Source: Maribellus luteus (lineage in GTDB: Bacteria; Bacteroidota; Bacteroidia; Bacteroidales; Prolixibacteraceae). Taken from it: a DNA stretch of 64,000 nucleotides. Under the pieces are notes generated by a model. That model did not search any database. It saw only the letters and a list, made by a program, of their open reading frames with translations, and was not told the origin of the DNA. The stretch is from positions 248,001 to 312,000 of the forward strand of contig NZ_QWGR01000006.1 of assembly GCF_003576475.1 (NCBI RefSeq), given 5' to 3'. The number at the start of each line of letters is the position of its first letter. Positions within the stretch are counted from its first letter, which is position 1. The position numbers and the translations under genes were made by a program. Positions 53,489 to 62,576 of this stretch are shown here, piece after piece.

Positions 53489-56400
53489 AAAACTCAGTAT
53501 GAATATGCAATTTATTAGTAAGATATTACTTGTACTTTTTTTCCTGAAGATGGTGGCCTGCACCGACAAGATTTCAGCCGATTTTCATGTTGTGAACCTG
53601 AAGTGCGAATACATGCCAGAGGCCGTTGTTGTTAAAGATGTTCCCCGGTTTAGTTGGGAACTTCAGTCCGGGCAGGCTGGACAAAAACAAAGCGCCTGGC
53701 AAGTCATTGTCAGCGATAATCCCGAAGAAATTGCTGTAGCCAGCGGGTCGGTTTGGGATAGCGGCAAAACGAAGGGAAACCAGACTTTTGGTATTCAGTA
53801 CCAGGGCGACAAATTACAGTCGTTTACCCGGTATTACTGGAAAGTCAGGGCCTGGGACCGCGATGGAAATGTCTCCAAATGGAGTGAAACGGCCAGTTTT
53901 ATAACCGGCGCCTTCAGCAAAACCGACTGGAAAGCCGAATGGATTGGCGATCAGCCCGAGCCACCGCTTGAATATCCTTTGCTGTACAAACACATTGGTT
54001 ATTTGAGTTCTTATACTGATAATGAAAACGAGGAAAAATGGGTGCAAATCGACCTGGGTGAAATCAAAAAGTTCGACGAACTGAGGTTGTTTCCATCTTT
54101 CAATAATAAAAAGGAAATCAGCGATTACTATTTCCCTCTTTCGTACCGGATTGAAGCGAGTGATGATACCAACACCTGGAAACAGCTGATAAAGCAGGAT
54201 AAAGCCGGGACACCGGGAGGCAAGCCTGTAAAATTTACTGTTGAGGAAATTCAGGCTCGGTATGTCCGTATTACTGCTACAAAATTGCAGAAATACAATT
54301 TCCGTGTTCACGATTATGAAGACCAGGGCGACAAAAGCAAAATGTTCGCTTTTTCGCTTGCCGAACTTCAGGTTGTCAGTCAGGGAAATGTGCTTTCAAC
54401 GGGCAGTCAGGTAAGTTATAAAGATGCTTTGATAAAAATGGACCGGGAGGATGGCTATGACGCAGACATGCTTACCGATGGGATACTGGATACTCCTGCT
54501 CCTCCGGAAAGAAGACCCATTCCTCCGTGTCCTTTGTTGAGAAAAGTTATCGAGTTAAAGGGTGAACCGGTTCAGGCGCTTGCATCTGTTTCTGCGTTGG
54601 GGGCTTACGAAGTTTCGTTCAATGCTCAAGCTGTTGATCACCGGATTTTGGCTCCGGAGTGGACCGATTACCACAAGCGGGTGCAATACCAGGTTTTCGA
54701 TGTCAGTCATTTGCTGAAAGAGGGGCAAAACGTGATAGGGGCACAACTGGCCGATGGCTGGTATGCCGGAATGCTTGGCCCCACAAGGTGGAGTCCGTAT
54801 TTCCCCAAAAGAGGGGCGTATGGGTTAAACCGCCGTTTGTTTTTTCAGATGAAAGTAAAATACAAAGATGGTCAGGAAGAAACTTTTGTCAGCGATGGTT
54901 CCTGGAAGATAGAACCGGACGGACCAATTCGAAAAGCTGATATTTTCCTGGGCGAAACCTACGATGCCCGCGAAGAAAAAACTGGCTGGCAAACCTCCGG
55001 TTTTGATGATGCTGCATGGGAGAAAGTTACCGTTGACAAGCAGGTTCAGGTAAACCTGGTTCCTCAAACCAACCAACCCATCCGCACAATTGATACCTGG
55101 ACCGCAAAATCTGTAATCAAAACAAAAGAGGGCAATTATATTTTCGATTTGGGCGAGAATATCGCTGGCTGGTGCAGGATCAGACTGGAAGGCAAGCCCG
55201 GCGATGTATTCGTGTTGCGGCATGGCGAAATTCTGGATGAAAACGGGGAGTTATATACCGGGAATCTGAGGGCAGCCGTTCAAATTGATTCGGTTATTCT
55301 TGGTAGCTCGGGGCAACTCATATACGAACCGAGGTTTACCTATCATGGTTTTCAGTTTGTTGAAGTACAGGGATTGCAGCGCAACCCAGACAAGGGCATT
55401 CTGGAGGCACGTGTCGTTGCTTCCGACTTGCCGCGAACAGGGCATTTTGCCTGCTCTAACCCGATGCTGAACCAACTGTACCGGAATATCAACCGGTCGC
55501 ATATGGGCAACATGCACGGGGTGCCTACCGACTGTCCTCAACGCGATGAACGTTGCGGCTGGATGGGCGATGTGTACATTTTTGCTCAAACATCAATGTT
55601 TAACCGCGATATGGCTGCTTTTTACAACAAGTGGATGATTGATGTGCTGGATGCACAGTCGGAGAGGGGAACATTTCCGGATATCGCCCCACATCCCTTC
55701 GGGCTTGAGAAGCATTTTACCAACTCCCCGGGCTGGGCCGATGCTGCCATCAGGTTGCCTTATCTCATGTACCTCAACTACGGGGACAAGAAAATTTTGG
55801 AAGAACATTTTGATGCTTATGCCCGGTACATCGAAAATATACGGAAGAATAACCCAGATTTGATATGGCGAAGCGGGCTTGGCCTGAATTATGGCGACTG
55901 GCTGAATGGGAACACCATAGATGCAAAAGGTTTCCCTAAAACAGGGGCACAAATCCCGTCCGAAGTATTTTCAACCATCATGTTTTATAATTCAGTCAAC
56001 ACCTTATCAAAAATAGCCAGCGTGATTGGGAAGAAAGAAGAAGCAAAAAATTACTCCGTGCTGGCAAAAAAAATCAAAGAGGCGTTTATCAAACAGTTTG
56101 TTAAGGCAGACGGGGAAATAGAAGGCGACGCGCAATCCTGTTACGCCATGGCCCTGCATTACGGGCTTTATACCAAAGAGCTGGAAAAAACTTTTGAAAC
56201 GCGGATGATCGAAAAATTTGTTCCTTATGGCGGGCGCATGAATACCGGCTTTCACTCCACCCTTTGCCTGATGAAGGAACTGGTCGGTCGGGGGTATGCC
56301 GATAAAGCTTTTGATTTGCTCGAAACCAAAGAATTTCCTTCATGGGGCTATTCAATCGAACAGGGCGCTACTTCCATGTGGGAACGCTGGGACAGCTATG

Positions 56401-56852
56401 TGAAAGGGCGCGGACCAAACAGCTCAAGTATGAACTCATTTAACCATTATGCTTTTGGCGCCATTGGGGAATGGATGTATGAAAATATTCTGGGAATACA
56501 ACCGGACAGTAGCTCTCCCGGATACAAACATTTTATTTTGAAACCTTTGCCCGGAGGTACACTTTCTTGGGCCGAAGGAAGTTATCATTCTGTTTCAGGA
56601 GAAATTAAGGTCAATTGGAAATTGGATGGTAACCGGTTTGTTTACCATTTTACCATACCGGCCAATACTTCAGCATCTGTTCATATGCCCGGAAAAGATG
56701 TTAAACGATTGGAAGAGGTGAATGGTGAACTGAAAGAGAATACAGTATCGCACGATTTTGAATACAGGGACGGATACACGTTTTTTAATGCTGAATCAGG
56801 TAGTTACACATATACCACAGAAATAAAGGAAGAATTTAATCATTTAAAATAA
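53478..56852 (+). CDS. GH78 alpha-L-rhamnosidase with inserted discoidin (F5/8C) domain
   Basis: A 1124-residue lipoprotein (lipobox MVAC). The GH78 N-terminal beta domain (LKCEYMPEAVVVKDVPRFSW, YYWKVRAWDRDG) is interrupted at about residues 170-300 by a discoidin/CBM32-like domain (EKWVQIDLGEIKKFDELRL, PLSYRIEASDDTNTW, ARYVRITATKL). Then come the second beta domain (GAYEVSFNAQAVD) and the helical catalytic domain with TDCPQRDERCGWMGD (684-698), GLNYGDWLNG and TSMWERWDSY. ATG 53478 overlaps the previous gene by 11 bases; ATG 53499 would avoid this and still leave a full signal peptide. It is about 175 residues longer than the other GH78. Confidence 0.93.
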   Translation: MQNKKLSMNMQFISKILLVLFFLKMVACTDKISADFHVVNLKCEYMPEAVVVKDVPRFSWELQSGQAGQKQSAWQVIVSDNPEEIAVASGSVWDSGKTKGNQTFGIQYQGDKLQSFTRYYWKVRAWDRDGNVSKWSETASFITGAFSKTDWKAEWIGDQPEPPLEYPLLYKHIGYLSSYTDNENEEKWVQIDLGEIKKFDELRLFPSFNNKKEISDYYFPLSYRIEASDDTNTWKQLIKQDKAGTPGGKPVKFTVEEIQARYVRITATKLQKYNFRVHDYEDQGDKSKMFAFSLAELQVVSQGNVLSTGSQVSYKDALIKMDREDGYDADMLTDGILDTPAPPERRPIPPCPLLRKVIELKGEPVQALASVSALGAYEVSFNAQAVDHRILAPEWTDYHKRVQYQVFDVSHLLKEGQNVIGAQLADGWYAGMLGPTRWSPYFPKRGAYGLNRRLFFQMKVKYKDGQEETFVSDGSWKIEPDGPIRKADIFLGETYDAREEKTGWQTSGFDDAAWEKVTVDKQVQVNLVPQTNQPIRTIDTWTAKSVIKTKEGNYIFDLGENIAGWCRIRLEGKPGDVFVLRHGEILDENGELYTGNLRAAVQIDSVILGSSGQLIYEPRFTYHGFQFVEVQGLQRNPDKGILEARVVASDLPRTGHFACSNPMLNQLYRNINRSHMGNMHGVPTDCPQRDERCGWMGDVYIFAQTSMFNRDMAAFYNKWMIDVLDAQSERGTFPDIAPHPFGLEKHFTNSPGWADAAIRLPYLMYLNYGDKKILEEHFDAYARYIENIRKNNPDLIWRSGLGLNYGDWLNGNTIDAKGFPKTGAQIPSEVFSTIMFYNSVNTLSKIASVIGKKEEAKNYSVLAKKIKEAFIKQFVKADGEIEGDAQSCYAMALHYGLYTKELEKTFETRMIEKFVPYGGRMNTGFHSTLCLMKELVGRGYADKAFDLLETKEFPSWGYSIEQGATSMWERWDSYVKGRGPNSSSMNSFNHYAFGAIGEWMYENILGIQPDSSSPGYKHFILKPLPGGTLSWAEGSYHSVSGEIKVNWKLDGNRFVYHFTIPANTSASVHMPGKDVKRLEEVNGELKENTVSHDFEYRDGYTFFNAESGSYTYTTEIKEEFNHLK

Positions 56853-56857
56853 TCGTT

Positions 56858-58261
56858 ATGATAGACAGAAGAAAGTTTTTGGCAGCAGTTGGAACAATTG
56901 CTGCTGGAGTAGCAATTTCAAATCCAATACGGGCTGCCATAAATGCCAGTGGAGAAAAACTAAAAGTGGTTTTAATCGGTACCGGGGTTAGAGGTAGCGA
57001 GTTTTGGGGCAAAAGGTTGGTGGATGAATACGGTGATGTTTTGGAGTTCATCGGGTTAGTTGACCACAATGAAAGCCGCTTGCAATATGCTGCAACGTTT
57101 ATAGGCGTTGACAAAAATTGTGGGTTGTATACAACTTTTGAAGATATGATTGCAGCGAATTCTCCCGACTTGATCATGGTAACAACAACAGATGCAACCC
57201 ATCATTTGTACATAATTAAGGCTCTTGAAAATGGAGTTGATGTTTTAACCGAAAAGCCGCTGACAACGGATGAAGATAAATGTCAGGCTATTCTTGATGC
57301 CGAACGTAAATACAAACGCAAGGTTATTGTTACGTTCAATTACCGGTGGAGCCCATACAATACTAAGATAAAAGAACTGCTGATGAATAAGACGATTGGA
57401 GATGTTGTTTCCGTTGATTTCTCATGGATGTTAAATACCAGTCATGGAGCATCTTATTTTCGCAGATGGCATGGACAACGCGAGCACAGCGGAACACTTT
57501 TGGTACATAAAGCAACACATCATTTTGATCTTATTAACTGGTGGCTTGACTCAGAACCTGCGGAAGTTTTTGCTTATGGCGATCTGGAGTTTTACGGAGG
57601 CCGACCGGAAAAGAAAGGAGTGAACTGTCGTAGCTGTGATGAAAAGGAATCCTGTAATTTCTACTGGGATATAACAAAAAGTAAGGATGATTTCGAAAGA
57701 TACGTAAAGCATGAGCATGTGGATGGCTATATACGTGATAATTGTCTGTTCAGACCAGAGATCAATATTTATGACAAAATGAATGTGAACATTAAATATG
57801 CAAACAATGTATTTGTAAACTATATGCTTACAACCTACTCTCCATGGGAAGGATGGCGGGTAGCATTCAACGGAACAAAAGGAAGGCTGGAGGCCTTTTT
57901 GGATGTGCCTTACCTGGATGCGAATGTTTTATCTCAGGAAGAGCTTCATGCTGTTGAAATGAGCCAGCAAAGTGACGTGGAGCACGTGATGAAACCGATT
58001 ATTTCTCACAAATTGTGGGAAGAGCAGGAAACAGTGTATGTACCGTATAGTCATGCTGGACACGGTGGGGGTGATACCCGCTTGCATGACCAGATTTTTA
58101 AGAATCCTGAAAAGGAAGACATATACAAACACATGGCAGGGGTTCGTGATGGTGCAATGTCTGTACTGATTGGGATTGCTGCTCGTAAAAGTATTGAGTC
58201 GGGAACGCCTGTAAGAATTGCCGGTTTAACTCATCTTCAGCCTAAAGCAAAAAGAATATAA
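56858..58261 (+). CDS. Gfo/Idh/MocA-family oxidoreductase with Tat-type signal
   Basis: A 467-residue NAD(P)-dependent sugar oxidoreductase-like protein. The N-terminus RRKFLAAVGTIAAGVAIS is a twin-arginine signal. The Rossmann domain has VVLIGTGVRGSEFW (about residues 37-50) and the EKPL active-site motif. The C-terminal domain has HKATHHFDLINWW and an unusual CRSCDEKESC cysteine cluster (near residue 259) that may bind metal. Periplasmic members carry a tightly bound cofactor and include NAD-dependent glycosidase-like enzymes. It starts five bases after the GH78 stop and ends the plus-strand PUL. The gene is more AT-rich than most upstream enzyme genes. Confidence 0.9.
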   Translation: MIDRRKFLAAVGTIAAGVAISNPIRAAINASGEKLKVVLIGTGVRGSEFWGKRLVDEYGDVLEFIGLVDHNESRLQYAATFIGVDKNCGLYTTFEDMIAANSPDLIMVTTTDATHHLYIIKALENGVDVLTEKPLTTDEDKCQAILDAERKYKRKVIVTFNYRWSPYNTKIKELLMNKTIGDVVSVDFSWMLNTSHGASYFRRWHGQREHSGTLLVHKATHHFDLINWWLDSEPAEVFAYGDLEFYGGRPEKKGVNCRSCDEKESCNFYWDITKSKDDFERYVKHEHVDGYIRDNCLFRPEINIYDKMNVNIKYANNVFVNYMLTTYSPWEGWRVAFNGTKGRLEAFLDVPYLDANVLSQEELHAVEMSQQSDVEHVMKPIISHKLWEEQETVYVPYSHAGHGGGDTRLHDQIFKNPEKEDIYKHMAGVRDGAMSVLIGIAARKSIESGTPVRIAGLTHLQPKAKRI

Positions 58262-58394
58262 ATACGGGTAATAGCCGTAAAATAAGTGGCAGCTTTTATT
58301 TTCTCTTTTTTTAGAGGTAAAAGTTTGCTCCTAATTGTAGGTTTTCCAACACTTATTTCTCAGACGTAGAGATTTAGGATGGGATTTTCTATGG

Positions 58395-58462
58395 AGGAAG
58401 AATTCGTCTGTTGCCTATGCCGTTGAACTAAAGAAAATGAAGCACACCAACGAATTCTTCCT
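58395..58462. repeat. Inverted repeat between convergent PULs
   Basis: AGGAAGAATTCGT (58395-58407) is repeated exactly in inverted form at 58450-58462, with a 42-base centre. It sits in the 219-base gap between the ends of two convergent operons. Neither arm is followed by a T-run. It could be a bidirectional terminator-like fold or the scar of an insertion. Confidence 0.5.
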
Positions 58463-58480
58463 TCTATGGGAAGATTGAAT

Positions 58481-60943
58481 TTATTTTGATTTTGTGCAAA
58501 AATTCACGATCATTTCAGGGCCAGCTGTTCTTCCAGTACCTTGGTAATCGAATTCGATCAAATTTAGACCTTCATTTACAGTCAAGCTCCCATTTGATAA
58601 TACAATTTCATTCTCAATTTGGTGATTTTCTGAAAAATGACGATAAGTATCGTCTCCCTTATTAACTACATAGTCTCCTGGTTTTAGAACAAAAGGGATT
58701 ACTCTTTTTTGAGTTCCTACTTTTAAGAAAACGCCCTTTACTGTTTCTTTTGAAGTTTTTGGAAGACGAATTACGAACTGTAGTTTTTGCTTGGGGCCTA
58801 CACAAATGTATTCCCAGACAGAAGAAGTTGGCAATCCTGGTTCAGTGGTCATATTTGTATGCTTATAGTCAAAAGAAACAGGTGCATCAGAGCTATTGCC
58901 CAATATTGATGATGACAAAGTGTTAACTTTATTCGTTTCCTGATCTCTTTTTCCCTCTGGTATCCATGATTCAATAAACACCAAGTGCACACTATCTTCA
59001 GCCAACTCAAGCCCGTAGAATGTATACGGATCCCGAAGTTGTTGTTTTTGTTCTTCTGAGAAAACACCCTTCATTCTTGCTTCTTCCCACTTTTTAATCT
59101 CTGATAATATTGAGTTCGCATCTTTATTAATATCCTCAAAATTAGGTTCTATGTAAAAATCAACACCTGCATCGTAACCTGCACATAAACCCATAACCCA
59201 CTCAATATCCTTTTTAGTTGTTTTCTCATTAATACTAAACTGCCCCATTTTTCGAGGTAGTAAATCCTCTTTTAAAGCTTTTTGAACATTCAAACGATGA
59301 TCTAAATGTGCCTCTCTAAAGTTATGGGATGTCCATGGTTCTCCCCAGCTTTCATTTGCAAAATAATGCCATCCAAAATGGGTAACGTCAGAAGAGTTAG
59401 CCACAATATTAGGATCGTTCAAATTGTCAAAAAATACCTTTACAAATCGGTCACTGCCATAACGCTCATGTCCGGTAATTAGTCCACCTTCAATACCGTC
59501 AAAACTGATCCTCTTCAAATTGGCCTCATTAAAAAAAATGGCCAGATTTTTTGCCATTTGATCTTGCAGGTTAATATCAGGGAAAAATACTTTATAACCA
59601 TGGGAAACCAAGCGACCCACTTTTTCTCCTTTTGGGTGTTCAACAGCTTTAGTGCCAAAGGCGCCACGTTTACAATCTTTTAAAACCAATTGGTTATTAG
59701 CCGTTGAAAAAGAATATTCTATAATTTCATCGCCTATTCTAACGGCTTTGTGCTCCCGCCAATTGGGATTGACTTTATCTAAATTCGGTTCATGATAAGC
59801 AGGACGTACTTGCTCGTCGTGCAATAGCAATTCATTATCTGTTGCTGAAATACTTTTTTCTAATTCAGTAATTCCTGCCAATACTAAGCCCGGATGAGGT
59901 TTTGGGGTGACCCACGGGTCATTTGTAGTAATGAAATTTGTTAACGTATGAACTCCAAGGTTAATTCCAACTCTTTCTGCCTTGTCAGAACACTCGCGAA
60001 CAGACTGGTAACCATTAGGAAAGTTTTGCTCATTTACTTTAAAATTTCCCCAAGTTTCAAAAATTCCGCCATGATATATACATGTAATGCCTGCTTTTTT
60101 AGCCACATCGATACACGCCTCAATATTGCTAACATTAAAAGGCATAATAAATTTTGAAGAAGTTGAGTAGTTCGACACTTTATTCCATACTCCATTGGTT
60201 TTTATATGCGGTAATTTTTCTTCAAGAATTATTTCTTCAACAACATTTTTAAGTTCATTCGCAGGTATACAGTATAACGCAAATTTTGCGCCTGCAATTT
60301 CAGCATCACGATCGTTAACCGGCACCGCCTGCCCCAATTTTTGTTCCCAATTATCAACAATACGATAGGTCGAACGATCGCGCACAAACCCGGTTAAACT
60401 GGCACCTGTTTTAGCCTTTTTTGCAGCATTTCCAAATCTTTCACGTTCTAAAATTTCAAAGCCTCCGCGACTTTTAAGGTTTAGCCCCATTAGCCCAATG
60501 GCAATACTATCGTTATAGGCTATTCCAATCGATTGACCAACTTTTTCAGAAGGAAGAACATTGTATGGTCCTAGCACAACTTTTTCAATAGGTTCTTTGC
60601 TATTCAGTTCAACTATCTCAAGAGTTAGATAGTTCGTTTTACTATTAACCTTTGTGGTAATTTCTGCTGCTAACCCATCAAATTTAAAAGTTAACATTTC
60701 GCCAGACTGCTTCCAGCTGGTAACCGGATAGTTGATTCCATTTTGCTGAATAGTTAAAAAAGAGATATTATGGCCCGGAACTAACAAGTTTTTTCCTGTT
60801 TTTTTATCAAGTAGTTCTGTTAATTTTCCTTCTTTGTCTAGTGTGATTTTGAAAAGATCATTTTCTAGAAAATCCTTGTTATGAGGATCAACACAGGCAA
60901 TAAAGCATATTGTAATTAATAGTATCCAAAATGATTTAGTCAT
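58481..60943 (-). CDS. Large exported lipoprotein, TIM-barrel glycosidase-like, unknown family
   Basis: An 820-residue lipoprotein (lipobox FIAC, about residue 16). The N-terminal 250 residues are a beta-rich domain (FKITLDKEGKLTELLDKKTGK) like the sandwich before many glycosidase barrels. Residues about 260-620 alternate strands and helices: AGITCIYHGGIFETWG, GVHTLTNFITTNDPW, ISFDGIEGGLITGHERYG, THFGWHYFANESWGEPW, DAGVDFYIEPNF. This suggests a TIM barrel with acidic pockets. A C-terminal beta domain (ENEIVLSNGSLTVNEGLNLIEFDY) closes it. I do not recognise the family. It is the last gene of the minus-strand PUL, after a 402-base gap. Confidence 0.7.
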   Translation of the reverse strand: MTKSFWILLITICFIACVDPHNKDFLENDLFKITLDKEGKLTELLDKKTGKNLLVPGHNISFLTIQQNGINYPVTSWKQSGEMLTFKFDGLAAEITTKVNSKTNYLTLEIVELNSKEPIEKVVLGPYNVLPSEKVGQSIGIAYNDSIAIGLMGLNLKSRGGFEILERERFGNAAKKAKTGASLTGFVRDRSTYRIVDNWEQKLGQAVPVNDRDAEIAGAKFALYCIPANELKNVVEEIILEEKLPHIKTNGVWNKVSNYSTSSKFIMPFNVSNIEACIDVAKKAGITCIYHGGIFETWGNFKVNEQNFPNGYQSVRECSDKAERVGINLGVHTLTNFITTNDPWVTPKPHPGLVLAGITELEKSISATDNELLLHDEQVRPAYHEPNLDKVNPNWREHKAVRIGDEIIEYSFSTANNQLVLKDCKRGAFGTKAVEHPKGEKVGRLVSHGYKVFFPDINLQDQMAKNLAIFFNEANLKRISFDGIEGGLITGHERYGSDRFVKVFFDNLNDPNIVANSSDVTHFGWHYFANESWGEPWTSHNFREAHLDHRLNVQKALKEDLLPRKMGQFSINEKTTKKDIEWVMGLCAGYDAGVDFYIEPNFEDINKDANSILSEIKKWEEARMKGVFSEEQKQQLRDPYTFYGLELAEDSVHLVFIESWIPEGKRDQETNKVNTLSSSILGNSSDAPVSFDYKHTNMTTEPGLPTSSVWEYICVGPKQKLQFVIRLPKTSKETVKGVFLKVGTQKRVIPFVLKPGDYVVNKGDDTYRHFSENHQIENEIVLSNGSLTVNEGLNLIEFDYQGTGRTAGPEMIVNFCTKSK

Positions 60944-61345
60944 ATTTTTTTATTTAAAAATTCTTAGCATAGTTGATTTGTTTTTTACGTTCCGACTAAT
61001 GTTAAATTTCAATTCTAATTGTCTGTCAGTTATTAAGCCGAATAGAACTATTTTTAGTTGAAAATGAAACGTTTTTTTCTTTTCGACCGTTTTCAGATCT
61101 GGCTTTTTAGTGTATGAACAAATATTTTCACCAGCCTGATTTTGATCGGGAAGAAAGTCGCTTGTCTTCTTGATTCAATTTTCTGGAATGAGCTAGCTTG
61201 GCGATTCTTAATTTAAATTATATGAAAGATGTATTTTGTTCTTTAAAACTTTAGTCAGACTAGTATTGACAGTTTTTGGGGTATATATTATGAAAGTGAC
61301 TATTTGAAGATACAAATAGCCACTTTCTCTAACCTAACTAATGTA
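60944..61345. other. Intergenic region inside the minus-strand PUL
   Basis: A 402-base very AT-rich gap. It contains the hairpin at 61292-61327 and a one-mismatch -7 box (AATATTTG on the minus strand, 61119-61126), so the 820-residue gene may have its own promoter. No gene was recognised. Confidence 0.35.
61292..61327 (-). terminator. Hairpin after the DUF4998 gene
   Basis: A 15-base stem with one mismatch (61292-61306 with 61313-61327, arms GAAAGTGACTATTTG and CAAATAGCCACTTTC) and a six-base loop lies 18 bases past the DUF4998 stop. The T-run is weak, so it may act as attenuator or 3' protector separating the surface proteins from the next gene. Confidence 0.5.
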
Positions 61346-62557
61346 CTAGTACATACCCCAGGTCTCAATCTCACTCATATTAAGAAATATAGTGTTGTCC
61401 CAGATATTATATACCCGAACACGAATATATCTAGAGTATCCTGTATCCATATTGAAGTTTACAATATCTACTATATTATCTGATGGAGCCTGTTCTCCAC
61501 CATGAAACTCTGCCACTTTTTTCCATCCCTTAGCTATCGATTCTGCCTCCCAGCCTTCGTCTGTTACCTGTGCATCTATATCAGCTCCCTCAATATTGTC
61601 AGTTGTCCATACTTCAAGATTCTGCGGTAGCCTAACCGCCCAATTAGGTCTGCCATGAATTTTAATACGGGTAACTTTGTATGAAGCTCCCAAGTCATAT
61701 GTAAAAGTTAATGGTGGTCCATCGTTCCACTGGCCAGTATGGTAATGATTTCCGGCATCAATTATACCGTCGAATAAATGATCGATATGTCCGCCCCAAG
61801 AACGGCCCAGGTTATCGTTTTTTAAAGGTTCTTCAGTAATATCGGCACTGCTTATTTTAAATTCTCCTTCAGGCAGTTTCACCTTAATTTCTTGCCATTC
61901 GGTATAAAACGTATCTATACTGGTTGGCTGGGGCATATATAATAAACGATGTTTGAGTGTGGTACCCATTTTTACATCAGTTGCTTCAGTATGGAGTACA
62001 TCAACGTTTAATCGATTACATATTTGCTCATTGTCCGAATTGATATAACAGATTTCAAAAGCAACTGAATTTTCAGGTGCAATTTGCCAATCGATGCCAA
62101 TAAAGCCTGGTTTTACTTCTACTTTCTGAGCATCACGATTTTTAAGAGTAGCTTGATATTTATCTCCATAGGTAACACCAAACACAGTAACTCCGATGGA
62201 TTGATTCCCTTTATCATCTTTGGTTTTTATCTGAATTTCATGAGTTCCCTCCGGTAGATTTTCAAGATTAAATTCAATTCTATCAATACCGCTAGTAGGA
62301 GTAAGTGGCATCAGCAGGGAATCTTTCATTTGATTCCAATAGGCTACTGCCTCTTTTACTCTTATAGCGTTATCAAGTATGCCTGTTAGTTTTCCTCTGT
62401 TGTTGCCAGAGAAAAATTCAACAGAATCAATTTTGGTCAAGTATAATATTTCGCCTCCTTCAGTGTACTCTTGATGAATTTCATCCATATCACTGCAGGA
62501 CATAAAAGCACCTACTACTGCAATTAATAGGAGTTTATATAAAATAATTTTATTCAT
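61346..62557 (-). CDS. DUF4998 surface lipoprotein with C-terminal discoidin domain
   Basis: A 403-residue lipoprotein from ATG 62557, which gives MNKIILYKLLLIAVVGAFMSC with a lipobox; the longer frame to 62659 has no signal and overlaps the gene before. DUF4998 covers about residues 25-200 (EYTEGGEILYLTKIDSVEFF, VKEAVAYWNQMKDSL, LPEGTHEIQIKTKDDKGN). A discoidin/CBM32-like domain covers about 250-403 (LTFTYDLGASYKVTRIKIHG, RYIRVRVYNIWD). It follows the DUF5000-type protein after 19 bases. Such proteins are surface glycan-binding proteins encoded after SusD. Confidence 0.9.
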   Translation of the reverse strand: MNKIILYKLLLIAVVGAFMSCSDMDEIHQEYTEGGEILYLTKIDSVEFFSGNNRGKLTGILDNAIRVKEAVAYWNQMKDSLLMPLTPTSGIDRIEFNLENLPEGTHEIQIKTKDDKGNQSIGVTVFGVTYGDKYQATLKNRDAQKVEVKPGFIGIDWQIAPENSVAFEICYINSDNEQICNRLNVDVLHTEATDVKMGTTLKHRLLYMPQPTSIDTFYTEWQEIKVKLPEGEFKISSADITEEPLKNDNLGRSWGGHIDHLFDGIIDAGNHYHTGQWNDGPPLTFTYDLGASYKVTRIKIHGRPNWAVRLPQNLEVWTTDNIEGADIDAQVTDEGWEAESIAKGWKKVAEFHGGEQAPSDNIVDIVNFNMDTGYSRYIRVRVYNIWDNTIFLNMSEIETWGMY

Positions 62558-62576
62558 AATTCGATAATAAAAGGTT

